Assembly (NCBI RefSeq): GCF_001522545.3
Contig: NC_031783.1
Coordinates: forward strand, 2,881,562-2,945,561
DNA from: Parus major
Lineage: Eukaryota; Chordata; Aves; Passeriformes; Paridae
Direction of reading: 5' to 3'
Length of the DNA: 64,000 nt
The position numbers were made by a program, and so were the translations under genes. Positions 1-12,269 of the stretch are shown here, one piece after another (the stretch's first letter is position 1; every line of letters starts with the position of its first letter). Below the pieces are notes generated by a model that worked only from the letters and a program-made list of their open reading frames with translations, ran no database searches and was not told where the DNA came from.

Positions 1-3000
1 CCCATCTCCAAGGAGAGGGGGATTGATGCTAATCTGGCAGCCAAAAGCCACTTCCCTGGCCTAACAGAGATTTAGAGCTCAAAGGTCATTTTAGAGTTTT
101 AAGAACATGTTCCATGTCCTAATTCTGCTTTTTATCGATGCACAAAGAAATATCCTTCTCATCATGTTGCTGCCTCCCTTGCCAGGAAGAACTGTGGGAT
201 TCTGAGCAATCACTCATTACACTACTTGCTTTCATCCATCTCAAATGCAAGTGGAAACTGTGGTCACACTTGAATTGAATCGAGTCCTTGGGAGTTCACA
301 TGAAGAGAGACGAGCACTTCATGTGGAAACTGCAGGTGCTCCCAGAGCAGCACAGAACCCAGCCAGGGGTACTGGGAATTTCTGTCTCTGGCTGCTTTTT
401 CTGCATTTCCAGCTGGAAGTTTCCAGGTTCTTCCTTGCTGTGTGCAACACACACCCCACTCTGCCCCAAAAATTAGCCTTGGGAAGAGGTGGAGGCAGCA
501 GGCAGGACAAGAGTGCAGGGATACCATGATGAGCTACTGCCTTCTTCCCCTCACACCTTTGGGTCCTCCCGTGCAAACTTCCACATTAGAAATTTAATTT
601 TAATTTCCAAAGAGTAGCTGAATCCTTTTGTCTCAACTCCAGAGCACTTCAGCCTGACTTCATCCCCCTCCCAGCCTGCAGCAGTTCACTCTCAAGGGTA
701 CCTGGGATCAGCATCTTCACAGTGTGCACACACCAGCAGCAGCAGGGCCAGCTGGGAATGTGAGATTTATCTCCCCTGCCAAGAGTCACTCTGTATGATG
801 AGCAGCATTCAGGGCTAAAAGCTGAGATCTAACAACACTACAGAGGACAATTCTCTCCCTGAGCAGCCAGAAATCATAACATGGCAGTGAAGTCCCACAG
901 CACAGCTTCCTGCTCCTTCCCCAAAACAGCTCCAGCTCCCAGGCTTGGAAACAGCTCTTGGCCACTGGAGAGAAGAGAATTTTCTCCTCCATTCACCCAC
1001 CTGACTCAGTGCTCCTTGACACTCCCTTCAAAATCCTACTCTAGGTGCTGAAAGTTAGGGAGAAGTCCCTGCAGTGTGACCCTGGGCTGAGCATTGCTGG
1101 GCTCTCGATTGTACAGACTATTCCTTCAGATCTGGCAGCAAAACACAGTCCTCAGCAAATTCCAGAGAAATGGATCACAGCTAAGTGAAAGAGAAGCATG
1201 ACTGGCATTTATCCTCTTCCCGAGGCAAGGGAAGCCCCACATGTCTCTTAACTCTAGGGAAAGCTCTTAGTACTGAGATAATTGTGCTGCTCAGGATATA
1301 CTGTAGGATTCATGCACACTAAAAGACTTTGGCTATATTTTTTTATAAGCTCTTCTCTACCACCCATGATTTCTCCAAATGTAGTGATGCCTGCTGTGGC
1401 TTCAGGCACTTGCAGCATTTCACTCAGTGATGGGAAGACCTCTCACAGTAAAATTCCCCATGATGATGTGCACAAAGATTTCCCATTCCTCACTGACAAA
1501 GAACACTGGAGCCCTCCCATATCTCATTATGGTTTTATGAACACAGAGCCGTGGGTGACACACTCTTCCCATCCCTAAGTGATACTGGAGCCTGAACCCC
1601 AGCATAAACCAATGATCAGAGAAGGTTTATTCCACCTGGAGTCAGAGGCTGTGAGGTTGTGTATCAGAACAAATGATCCCTAAAGAGCCAGAGCTCCACT
1701 GATTCAGAGGATACACTTGTCTCAGAGCTGTTTATCTTCAGAGTGTGGTCTGTGCTATGAACAAGGACCAAGCTATGCCACAAGAGATGTTGTTTTGGGG
1801 GTTTTTTTGCCAGGGTTCTTTGTGTTTTTTCACAGCCAGAGTCAAAACAAAGTTTCCAAGATCTATCCTATATCCAGAAATGCTTTTGCCTTCTACCCAG
1901 GTGCTACCATGAAAATGACTCCCTCAATCCTTCCCTCAGACTAAACAACAGCAGAATTAAACAACTCCTTCTCTCTCTAACTGAAGAAAAACAACTCAGG
2001 TGTGATTGTTTCCCATATTCTTTCTTTCAACACTCCTGCACATGAGCAAATACACAGAAGGAGCAGCTCCTGTTTTGTAGCTGCCATCAGTGATGCACAA
2101 TGTGCACAGCCATGGTATTGACTGCAGTGCTCTGACAAAGCTGGCAGTGACAGCTCTGCCTGGTGTCACTCATGTGTAACATGATGGGGAGGAAGTTTGT
2201 AACAAAAAAATCCAATGAATTCCAACACCACAGGGAGCCCTTTAACTGCTTTGCTACAAAACAAAACACAGGTATATAAATAAAAATTTCCCAAATTGTG
2301 TTTTTCAACAAAATCTTTCTAGAATTCAAAGGCTAAACTTTTTTTTTAAATAAAAAGTATTAATCTTAGTATTTCAAACACAGAGAATCCCATCCTGACA
2401 AATGAACCATGTGCTTTCATTATCTGAACATATTTGGCAGAGCCAATGTAATGAAGTTTACATGTGTTCATCCACCAGACTCCAGACCCCGATTTCAAAG
2501 TCAGGCTCTTCCCCAACACTTCCCTGGCACTGTTTTTTCTGCTTGGTTTCTGTCCAAAGGCCAAAACCTGAGCATTAATGGTCACAGTTACAGTTGTTTT
2601 CTATTTAGGAATAGACAGGCTTTTTAACATTTATCACTGAAATAGTGAAAAAGAAAGTAAATTGGGTTTGAGATTTTTTTCTAACAGCGAGTAGTTACCT
2701 AGGAAACACTTGCTGCCATTTCAAGGTGTGTAATTAAACAACAGCTTCATTGCAAGGCACATACTGTCATTCTTACAGGAAAGGAAAAAAAAATAAATTT
2801 TCAGTAATGCTTGTCAAGAGTCTTGAAATATGGAAGGACAGTTTCAGTAAATTACAAAATAATTTAATTAGAGCTCGATTATTTTTCTTGAGAACTATTG
2901 GAGATTCTGTAACAGTCTGGGTATTTCAATTTTGGTTGGGTGGGTTTTTTTGCTTTTAGATACAGCTAGACAGCTAAAATGCTCCTACTAACTCCTTGCT

Positions 3001-3482
3001 TAAGCTTAGGACATCTCAGACGTTTTGTTTTCCCCAACATTTCCTTAAGCCTCAGAAGATAAAGGTAAGAGACAGAGGAGTTTCCTGCCATGGCAACAGA
3101 CACCAAGATTTAGGCTGTCACTAATGACTCTACATCACCGCTTTTGAGGAACAAGGTTCACTGAATCACATGACTGAGGCAGCAGCCCAGGTAATCAAAA
3201 CTGAAAGCTCCATCCTATCCAGATTCTCCCTCATTTCTCACAATTTGTGTGCCTGAACAGCTCCCAGCTGGTACAAACTGGGCAGCTGAAGATGGGCCCT
3301 GCCTGCTGTGCTGTGTCCACAGGTACACCCTGATCACAGTGGCAAAGCCCAGGCCCCATGGGATGATGATGACAGCAAGTCACTGACACCACAGAGAGCT
3401 CACAAGTGACTTGCAGCACCACTGTAGCTTGAAATGTCAGCCCCATCCTGCTGGCATTGCACCTCTCTCAGCCTCAGCTTAC
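1..3482 (-). other. MPG: MPG intron 3, 5' part; final exon not found
   Basis: No stretch of the minus strand here encodes the expected C-terminal MPG segment. I looked specifically for the conserved LCxGPSKLCQAL block and did not see it. The intron therefore probably runs past base 1. The DNA is AT-rich with short chance reading frames; a T/A-rich stretch near 2340 and the T-rich 2940-2957 tract are the only low-complexity features noted. Confidence 0.7.
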
Positions 3483-3687
3483 CTTGGCTGGAAACATTCA
3501 TGCAGAAATAAATCCCGTAGATCTGATACACGTACAGAGTTCCTGGTTTCATGAACATTGCTGCGTTCCGCTGTGTTTGCTTCCCACCTTTTGAGTGGGA
3601 AGCTTCATCTTCCCCACCCAGATAAGCTTCTGTTTCAACAATCCTGCCCCAGAGCTCTCTGCCATCAGGAAGTTTGCGAACTAAAAT
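3483..3687 (-). CDS. MPG: MPG exon 3 (catalytic core)
   Basis: This 205-base exon starts after a CTTTCAG acceptor (AG at 3689-3688) and ends in CAAG|GTAAGC (GT at 3482-3481), phase 1. It encodes 68 residues. They contain the VETEAY catalytic motif, the SHSKGG histidine, MFMKPGTLYVY, and YGIYFCMNVSSQ, which forms the base pocket and DNA-intercalating loop. All codons are open and match the human enzyme at most positions. The split codon 143 completes as Gly in the human protein, consistent with the G left at the donor. Confidence 0.96.
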
Positions 3688-6600
3688 CTGAAAGAGAGGT
3701 CAGAGTGCATCAGTTACCAGCCCTCAGTACAAAATAACCACAGCAAGAGCTGTGGAAACACAGAATTGGGAAAGATAGGACCTGATGGTACTAAAGCCTC
3801 TCCAGTTAGCAGTCTGTAAGCTAACACCAACTTTTTCAGCTTCCAGGGCTCAGTCCACAGCCCAGTTCCAGGAGTTCCTACCTGTCACTCACCCCACAAA
3901 ATGCCTGGAGTGTCTGGATGAAGCAGTATTAAAAAGAATCAATTTATGATCCTACATATACTAAAGCCCACAGAGTTGCTTTTGTGGTTATTTTCTGTAT
4001 TCTCCACTCCCATCCATCAGGTTTAAGGCAAAAATCACCGCTGACAAGAACCTTGAAGCATCATGAATGTATAATCTTTAGATCAGAAGAAATATGACAG
4101 TGGCACAATGAAATAACTGCTATGATTAGACAGTTTCTCTCCCTAGAGATGTTTCAAACAAGTCCCAGTCCCAAATAACAGAGATAATCAGCTCTAGAGA
4201 GAGCATCAATGCTATTTGAGTATTTTCTGCAGCACAGAGAAGGGCAGTGTGGGAGAGCTGGGAATTGGCTTCAGGCAAACAACAGAACTTTGTTATTACA
4301 GTGCGTTCTTGCTGCTGGTACCTCCTTAAATAAAACAAAGCAGATGCAGGGGAAACAAAACACGACAGTCAAAAGATTCTCTTTAAAAATAAAACAACCA
4401 CTGAACTTTTGTACAAAGGAATTTGTGGTTTGACCTGATTTCTAAACTTTGTGCTTTACTTAATGTGTATGAAATACTGCAGCAGGGTCTTGTTTGGGCA
4501 CCAGCTATCTGTTTAATTATAACACTTTAATTATGCAGCTGTTCAAAATGACCTTGAGAAAACCAAGCTTAATTCCTAACAGATGTTTGTGCTGGATTGC
4601 TAATGCAGATATTGATCTGATCCATAATGGATGCTCCAGGAGCTGGTTTCCAAAGCTGCAGCTCCAGTACATCACAGTTTCCCTACAGCACTTGTCAAAC
4701 TGTTGAAAATAATCTGTTTATTATTTTTTATGAAAAAAAAAAAAGCACTGGTGTTCAGCAAGTGCCTGGGAACACCCCAAAACCAGACCCACGTGGCCAC
4801 ATGTCTCCCTCAGTATGATGAAATGCAATGATTAGGTTATGGGTTTAAAAGCATCCAGGCATTTCCCTGTCTTCAGACACACCAAATATTCTTTTGAATA
4901 AAAAAGTTTAAAAACAGTGATCATTCCCAACACCTCAAAGTAAGCCACTTCATAAAGGTTATTTTTCTCATTGAGGATGTATCTTGATGTTTTGGCAGTT
5001 CCCTCTGAAAGGCCATTTACTGCATGTATCTTTTTTGTTTCCAAGAACTCAGGTATCATGAAGGTAAGCAACATTGATATACCAGATGTCTCCAAAATTT
5101 GGTAGAATGAAGATAAGGAAGGAAACACTAAACTACCTTTGTGAGAGAATAGGCTGGGTCATGGGAGACTGGGGGTTGTACTTTAAAGAAAATGTAAAAC
5201 TAAGATAGAAATCATGTGGTTTGGAATACTAGGCCGAAGTAGGAAAAATACAGAATTAGGACTCAAAAATCATCTGCCTGGAATAACTGAATGCATGAGG
5301 GTGATGGAGCCATTAAGACTATAAAAATGTATCAGTAATGGGAGAATTCAGGCATCCTCAGATAGACCAGGACATGTGCAATGTTTTCTTAGACACCATC
5401 AAATGCACAGAGCGAGGATTCAGGAACCTCATGAGAAAAGACTCACTTCTCAGATCTGGAGCAAAACACAAAGTCTTTTCCAAAGACTTATTCCTGAAAA
5501 ACAACTTAGTATCATGACTGTGAAGGATAAAGTTCAGTGTCTTTTCACAGGCATTAAAGTCCAAAAATAATCTATCAGAGTCCTGCCTAATAGCATAAAG
5601 AGGAAACTACGTGAAGTGAGGGAGCTTGTTGGGAAGAACTTTAGAGGCAGCCAAAGGTTAAGGCCTGAAAGGCAAGCCTCTAGCAGGATGTCTGCAAAGA
5701 TAGCAGCACATGTGGAGTATCACAGAGAGGTGAAGGCAGACCAGAAAGAAACTCAGCAGGGCTGAAAAGTAGAGCAAAGGCGTCACTTACAAGCAAGATA
5801 TCCTTAGAAAATAAAAAAAGGCTGGATGCAGCAAAACAAGCCAAAACCAACAGCTTGTGGAACAAATTCCTGAAGTTATCTAAAGCCATGAGAACCCAGA
5901 GAGTCTGCTCACCCTGCGGACAATAAGGGTATAAAAAAGACTCAGAGAAGATAAGACCATAGCAGTGAAATGGAACACACATTTTACAGCTGAGTTTAGA
6001 AGGTCCTCGACTGGAACTTTTTATAGAGAAAAAACTGAGGGAACTCCCTCCCCTGGAAACAGACAGAGTTTTCTGAAGGACTCACTAAGCAGAAGAGTTA
6101 ATCTCTACCACTCTGATTTCCAAAGGCTCTCAGCAATGTCCAAAGACTCCTCAAAGTTTAGGCAATGGCCTAAGGGAGAAGTCCTTGCATGAACAGGAAC
6201 TTGGAAACTCAGAAACAAAAGATAGGAATAGCAGTATTTGGAGTGAAGAGAGCTTAACTGTGAACTGTGCAATCCTTAGCATAACAAGACAGTAAAATGG
6301 AGGCAAAGAAGATGTTGCTGACTGCAGAGCATTACTTTCCACTGGGTTAAACAAGAAACAAACAAACAAAAAAAAGTAAAGCAATTGCTGAAAGGAAAAT
6401 AATGGGCCTGAAATAGCCTTCAAACCACAAGCAGCTAAGCACATTTTAGTAAATAGAAAAAGGGAGGAAAACTCCACATAAAAAAAAAAGAAAACAAACA
6501 ACAAAAAAACTCAATTAAAAATGTGACAGACTAAACCTGAAAAATTACTCCTCTGACTTCATCTAGAATAGATTCGGCTACCGGTCTTTAAATTCCACTG

Positions 6601-6967
6601 CACTTAGCAAGAGAAGGAATGAGAGCTGTATTCCTAAAATAGCCAAGCCTGGGAGTCGAATGGCAAAGAAAGAATTTCATCCTTTTACACCAAGTTATTG
6701 GCTAGCACATGCTCCAGTACAAGAATCTCGGTGCTCATGTCCTACCTGTCCCAGAAATGACTTGGCCAGACTAACACAGGGCTGGTTGAAAAAATCTTCT
6801 TGTAGCTGAGGAGAAGTTTTTTTCTCTATCACAAAATATTTGCTGCTTTTTGGAGAAGGATCTGTTCCAGGTGTAGTGTTCAGCTGCTCCACGGCATCGA
6901 TCTGAGGGAAGCTGGTGTTGTTTTGAAGAGAACTTAATTGAGCCAACAGCTTTCTTTTTCTTGGCAT
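3483..6967 (-). CDS. MPG: MPG, N-methylpurine (3-methyladenine) DNA glycosylase, partial CDS in two exons
   Basis: MPG is a monofunctional nuclear DNA glycosylase that starts base-excision repair by removing 3-methyladenine, 7-methylguanine, hypoxanthine and ethenoadenine. Coding exons 6967-6746 and 3687-3483 join in phase 0 and give residues 1-142 plus the first base of codon 143. A basic PRKRK stretch at residues 2-6 looks like a nuclear signal. Residues 59-74 match the family's FF(D/N)QP...LA(R/K)xFLGQ entry to the fold. The active-site residues known from the human enzyme are all present at a constant offset of 31: Glu94 (human E125), Tyr96 (Y127), His105 (H136), Tyr128 (Y159), intercalating Tyr131 (Y162) and Asn138 (N169). 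The N-terminus is shorter than in human isoforms. The final exon, expected to carry the rest of the fold, is not in the window. Recognition is from family knowledge and the reading of the frame. Confidence 0.96.
3688..6745 (-). other. MPG: MPG intron 2
   Basis: The 3058-base intron lies between the donor at 6745-6744 and the acceptor at 3689-3688. It is AT-rich, with a poly-A run at 4733-4744 and adenine-rich low-complexity DNA at about 6355-6515. The part from about 5140 to 6310 is purine-rich on the plus strand and could be a decayed transposable element, but I recognise no family. No other exon or RNA gene was seen. Confidence 0.75.
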
Positions 6968-6971
6968 AGCT
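6746..6971 (-). CDS. MPG: MPG exon 2 (first coding exon)
   Basis: The acceptor reads TTTTCTAG, with AG at 6973-6972. It is followed by four untranslated bases and the ATG at 6967-6965, whose -3 base is G. The exon encodes 74 residues: a poorly conserved, Ser/Thr/Pro-rich N-terminal tail after PRKRK, then the start of the glycosylase fold ending in FLGQ. The donor is CAG|GTAGGA (GT at 6745-6744), phase 0. The human gene has a boundary at the same FLGQ point. The exact first exon base could be 6971 or 6969, because two AG dinucleotides adjoin. Confidence 0.93.
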
Positions 6972-9796
6972 CTAGAAAATAGATAGAAGTATAATTAGGA
7001 TTATAAAACTTATTTGAAAGCAACTCATTTCCACAAACTTCTGTTTTTACACATCTCCCCACAACAATGGATCTGAAAGCTATGACTACACAGACAACCT
7101 ATGCAAACTGCAGCAGCAGGTGACAGATTTAGCTGTGTTTGCACCAGGCTGGGCAAATATTGGGCTCTACTGATGGATAAACAGATGGAGTATTCATCTT
7201 TTAATGACTGCAGATAAAAGCAACTGTGCTCCACTAAGCATTGAAAATAAGTTTGCTGTTAGGTTAGAAAATTCAGAAAGTGAAAGCAGAGATGAACCAG
7301 TAGTATTGTACTTTTTACCTACAGCTAATGTAATCTTTTAAGCAGACAGAAAAAACAGAAAACAAGCACTTCAGAAATTGTGCTGCCACAGAAAGCCCAC
7401 AGAAGTTGTGTATCAACCATTTTCAAAGGTAATTTAGCAGGATCAGAATTTAAACCTCCAAAGGAAATTCAGAGCTGCCTTATTCCCAGTCACAAACTCG
7501 TTTATTATGCCGCACAAGTGTTTGTGTTAAAATCCCCCCAAAATGATTCAACTTACCAGGAAGATTCAACCCACTGCTCCAGCCCACAGCATGGACCCGA
7601 GGCAACTACATCACATATTCTGGTTTGTCACTACTGTCTTATGTGAGCTCCAGAAAGCTGGTGTTATGTCCTCAGTGCTGCAGTCCTTATACCTGCTGAA
7701 CAGATACAAGCATTTATTCACTGGATAAAGTGCTTTGAAACAGGCCAAGAGATTCTGGAGATCTGACAGAGTTGTGATGCCAAGAGTGCACCATTAGATC
7801 AAACTGCAGAATAATTTGCAGTTTTCTGTTGGTCCAGAAAAAGCCCATCTCCCAGTGCTGAAGATGCTCTTTAGCCTTTGTTATTCAGTGGGAAATGCAC
7901 TTTTCCTATACTGAATACACAGAAAACTGAAATAAAACTTTTAAAATGCTCCCGTTGGCACTAAATTTAGAAAGTGTCAGCCTCAAGAAAAGGACTTCTA
8001 CAAGAGAATGCAAAGACACCTGTTCTAAATTGAACCATATGTAGATGTAAGAGTCCAACATCATACATATTTAGAAATGATGGAAGAATCCTATACACAG
8101 CTGAACCTGCAAGCAAGTATATACATCATTAATTAGCTGTTTCCACTAATTTTTTACAGATCATCAGCTTTTAAAAATTACTACAAAAACTTTCAATATC
8201 AAAACCAATCTTTATTTTGGTCTGCTGATTCTCACAATGAAGTTCCATCAGCAACAGTTTCTTTTCACTACAGTGAAACGAATTCAGCATTGCTACAATC
8301 TGAATCACCAGTGCCAATTCCCCAACAGTGTTATGTTTCACTTCAGAAGAATCCAGACATACAAAAATAGGCAGGAAAAAAAAAATCAAATCACATTGGC
8401 ATGACTGGCAGAGAAGCTGGATGGTTTTATTTTTTTTCCTGAACACCTAATTCTTTATTGCAAAAATCTGATGGTGTCAGAGACTAGCCATAGAACCACC
8501 AGCTCCATGCCAGGTACTCTGCTCTGAATTGTGGCTCTTACCTGGTGGGAATTCTGAAAAATTTTGTCCAAACTCACTAGCTGCCTGAGACAAAACTGTC
8601 TGGTGGCCTTGGCAAATGACTCCTGTCTAGGAGAAAGTGCTGCAGGAAGGAAGGGCCAGAGGAGGAACACTTCACCATTTCAGACTGACCCTCTGAAACA
8701 CTCACTCAAGGCAGCACTTCCCACTGAAGACAACACCTCCAGACTTCTCTGACACTTTTAACTGGAACTTCCAGCTCATCAACCACACATAAAGACATGC
8801 TGCAAACATGGCTGACTCGAGTGGAGCATTAACTCACTTGGTAATTTGTGCTCTTATGGAATGCGACACCAGAAACAGGATCTGAGCTGCCTGGCACCTA
8901 CTGCACTTCCAATTAAATCATTCCTAAAAGCTGCAAGTGCTCTTATTGACATGTTACAGCAGCAGCCTCAGGGCACTTGTAACTTCATTGCTATGGGCTG
9001 ATCCTTGACACATCTCAGCATCTTCAACAGAAACAGCAGCAGGAAATTGCCTTCCAGCCAGGAGAAATGGGTCATGTACAGAAACATGAGGGCAGAGTGA
9101 GGGGCTACAACACCAGCTTAGAAACCCAGGAAAAAAAAACATTCCACCCTCTGTCTCCCTGCTTGTTCACAGTAAGATCTGAAACACAAAGCTTTATGCC
9201 TCAAAGCCCATCTACACTTTCTGGAAAATATGTTGCTTGTAAATACAAATCTCTTCTTCCCAAGTAAAAACACATTGTAGAAGGTGACACATACCACAGA
9301 TCCAAGCTCTGTGTATTTGGGAAGCAAAAGGCACAACCTCTTCTGTAAGTCTACATACAAATTCTCCAGCTCTTCATTTCTATCTAGATTTTCTTGCTTG
9401 TATAATAAACAAATTCTACTCCTGGGCCTCAAATAATGAGCTGTGTGTTTAATCACTTTTTACTAATCCTGTTGTAACCAAATTAACTACAAGTTACTAA
9501 GTACATCAGGGAAACACATAGAAAAAATAAGTATGGAAGTCAGAAAAAGAAGATCAAGAGCTGAATCAGTCAGCACAAGAACCCAGAGTGTTCAGGGCTT
9601 CTGGGCTAATCTCAGGCAAGTGGTTCAGAAGCCTGCAAGCCAGAATTGGAGAGACACTGCAAATCTGTGTAAAATCCAGCTCAGCAGCAGATACACCCTG
9701 TAGTCAAAGCACAACAAAGTCTAGAGAGGATTCTTTAATCCTTCTAACAAGACTGCATTTGCAGACATTTCCTTAGGTATTTAATGAGTTTTCATG

Positions 9797-9828
9797 GAAA
9801 AAAAATAAATATATATATAAATAAAAAT
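9797..9828. repeat. A/T-rich simple sequence in MPG intron 1
   Basis: A run of eight or more adenines is followed by alternating TA and AATA units. Confidence 0.85.
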
Positions 9829-9999
9829 CCCATCAGCAATTTGCATGTACTTTTGGCTCCCAGGTCCAGATACCTGCAAAACCTTCCTCAGGTACATCAA
9901 TTTTTCTGACAGAATAAAGAAGAGTACATAAAACACTGGAGAGACAGTTCCTCACAGCAATTCCCAGTTGTACAGATTTTAAGTGGAAATACATGCTAG

Positions 10000-11050
10000 G
10001 TCAATGCTGGGTCAGACCAAAGGATACCTCTCCCTGTATCCGGCTCTCCAGCCCAGGTCAAGAGCAGGACCCTGGGGAAGAACAGAATAAACATCCAGTG
10101 CTCCTCCACACATCCTCCACGTCTCTGGACTGGAATCTTCTGATCCAGGCAGTCTTCCCTAGGCCTCAGTAACAGTAGTCAAAGGGAGACCTTACCAGGG
10201 AAGAAAACTTCACAGAATTCGCTATTACTGCTCCAAAAACTCACTCATTTTGTGTGGGGAATCTGCACTGCTTCCCACCCATATTAATCGGTTTACACCT
10301 GCAATTCACTACCCTCAGCCTCTTCTTTATCACTTTAAATAAGGCAAAGCCAGCTGGAAACATTGATTTTCCATGTCATCTACAAACCATCCCTGGAGCA
10401 CCCCAACAGTGACCTCCTGCCACCAGGAGAGCTGCCCATTTACTCACATCCTCTTTCCTATCTCTGCAACAACTGTGTATTTATGACAGGGGAACTCCCT
10501 TATTATGCCCAAGGCAGCTCAGGTAAAGGGCTCCTGTAAAAAACCTTTCTGAAATCTGAGTACAGACTATAAGCCAGATCTCAACATGCTTATTTAGACC
10601 TGCAGAAAATTCCAGCATTTTTTTTAAGGTATGACTTTTAAGCCACATTAATTTCCCCCCCTAGATACTTATGCAGCAGTCCAATAATCCTACCTTGCTA
10701 CATTTTCTATTAATTCACTTGTTAATGGTCAAACTTCCAGGTCTGCAGTCCTTGGATTTCCCCATGAACCCTCTTTAAAAATTAGTGAGACATTTGCTGC
10801 TGAAACCATCACTAGCAACACTGTCCTTGGGGGCTGCATCTGGTTTGATAGTTTATTCCTGCCTGTTTCTGCCAGTTTGGCAACTTATTCCTGCCTGTTA
10901 TTACTGTCTTTTTGTTCCATAACCTTTTAAACAGACATTTTAAGGCAGATCCTTCAGTGAGTTCTCAGCACGAATGATGTCTCTCTGCCTTTCCTGTCTA
11001 GTCTACCCTATTAATTACCACAAGTAATAATGGATAGTTTTCTGGACAAG
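10000..11050 (-). mobile_element. Probable ancient CR1/L3-type LINE remnants
   Basis: At 10000-10050 the plus strand reads TGCTGGGTCAGACCAAAGG followed by a 'cctgtatccggctctcc'-like stretch. This resembles the CR1/L3-family segment common in reptile genomes. From 10380 to 10990 several phrases resemble the antisense strand of an old CR1/L3 second reading frame, for example 'aaacctttctgaaatctgagta' near 10540 and 'ccctctttaaaaattagtgag' near 10770. The sequence is highly diverged and broken. Recognition is by memory of the families, not by alignment. Confidence 0.4.
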
Positions 11051-11394
11051 TGTGAGAAGCGGGAAAAAGAAATCTTGAAAAAAGAGTGCAGTCATGAGCT
11101 AATATAACCATAAATACAGAGTCAATTTCTCCACAGACTGATTCTAACAGCACGTGCAATTCTAATACCTCAAATATATGCTAAAAGGGATCCTTTTATT
11201 CACCTTACTAAGTGCTGGGGATCTCATTTTCTTGCAATTCAAATCCTCCAGACTCCCTACCGGGCATATTGAGCTTTTTCTGGGATGAAACTTAACTCAT
11301 GCTTCTGTAAAGAACAAAGAAGGTAACAACGAGCAATGACGAAAAACAAACAAACAGAAGCCTTCACAGCAGAATGACGCTCCGTTTTGGCTGA

Positions 11395-11760
11395 GGACAC
11401 TCGTGTTTCGGAGCGGAATCCAGGGCCGCAGCGAGGGGCGTGCCCGGCAGTGCTGGGCAAGGCCGGCCGGGCCCGCTCGGGCGCTGCCGGAGCCGTGGCC
11501 GCAGCCGAGCCCCGGGAATCCGAGCTCCCTCCTCCGCCCGCCCCGGCCATTCCCAGCCGTTCCCGGTCGCTCCCGGCCATTCCCGGGCTCCCCCTCACGC
11601 ACCTGCCGGGCCCGTTCCCGCCGCGGGCGGGGCGCGCGCAGCCCCTGCCGAGGCCCCGCGGAAGCCCCGCAGCTGCCGTGAGGGGCGGGCCGGGGCTGGG
11701 AGGCGCGGCCGTGAGGGGGAAGAGCCGCCGGTAGCGCGGCGTTCGCAGCGGCGGCACTTT
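11395..11760 (-). promoter_or_regulatory. MPG: CpG-island promoter of MPG
   Basis: An abrupt GC- and CpG-rich tract sits between AT-rich MPG intron 1 and the intergenic DNA. It holds Sp1-type boxes, for example GGGCGGGGC at 11625-11633 and GGGGCGGG near 11680, and no TATA box. This is typical of a constitutively expressed repair gene. Such islands often fire in both directions, but no plus-strand transcript can be shown here. Confidence 0.75.
11603..11760 (-). other. MPG: Probable MPG exon 1 (5'UTR), start uncertain
   Basis: On the minus strand the CpG island contains a strong donor, CAG|GTGCGTG, with the last exon base at 11603. That makes it the best candidate for the first exon feeding the acceptor at 6973-6972. 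In the frame that would join MPG there is an in-frame TGA at 11778-11776 and no ATG before the donor, so the exon should be untranslated and the ATG at 6967 is the start. The transcription start is not visible; the upper limit given is only the edge of the GC-rich tract. Confidence 0.55.
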
Positions 11761-11910
11761 ACAGCTTCTTCTTCCTCAGCGGTGTCTCGTCGTGGGTGTT
11801 GTTTTCTGGAGCACAGACCCTCTGTAAAACCAGCGTTTGAACTCTCGCTGGTTTTCAGCATCCACTCCTCGGTCTTTGATGTTAATCATTAATTCATCAA
11901 TACAAAGGCT

Positions 11911-12269
11911 AAGAGAATTGGGGGTGTTCCGCCTGGGTTAGAGAAGGCACACGGAGACCTTAGAGCCCCTTCCAGTGGCTAAAGGGCCTTCAAGAGAGCT
12001 GGAGAGTTGGATAAGGGGCTGGACTGACAGGACAAGGGGGAATGGCTTCAAACTGACAGAGGGGGACTTGGGGAAAGAATTGTTCCCTGTGAGGGTGCTG
12101 AGGGCCTGGCACGGGGTGCTCACAGAAGCTGTGGCTCTGGATCCCTGGAAGTGTCCAAGGCCAGGCTGGACAGGAACTGAGATAATGTGAGGTGCCCCTG
12201 CCTATTTCAGGAGGTGGAACTGAGTGATCGTTTAAGGTCCCTTCCAACCCAAATTACTTTGCGATTCTT
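11911..12269 (+). mobile_element. CR1 LINE, 5'-truncated 3' end
   Basis: It carries the characteristic CR1 3' region: GACAAGGGGGAATGGCTTCAA near 12019, a 'tgtgagggtgctgagg' stretch, TGGAAGTGTCCAAGGCCAGG near 12148, and the terminal CCCTTCCAACCCAAA then GCGATTCTT. The orientation is plus. It is a typical short avian CR1 insertion lying about 150 bases upstream of the MPG CpG island. Confidence 0.9.

Larger units (their letters stand above)
6972..11602 (-). other. MPG: MPG intron 1
   Basis: This roughly 4.6-kb intron separates the CpG-island exon from the first coding exon. Its distal part from about 10.0 to 11.05 kb carries ancient CR1-like sequence, listed separately. An A/T simple-sequence tract lies at 9797-9828. 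The remaining 3 kb shows only short chance frames. Confidence 0.7.

Noticed and set aside
5140..6310. Possible LTR or other retroelement in MPG intron 2 (purine-rich, with a TATAAA at 5931)
   Set aside because: No terminal repeats, primer-binding site or coding remnant could be identified.
11604..11757. Arg-rich, acid-free N-terminal extension of MPG that would look like a mitochondrial presequence and is in frame with exon 2
   Set aside because: The frame begins with GTG, not ATG; an in-frame TGA lies at 11778-11776 and there is no ATG before the donor. Only non-AUG initiation could use it.
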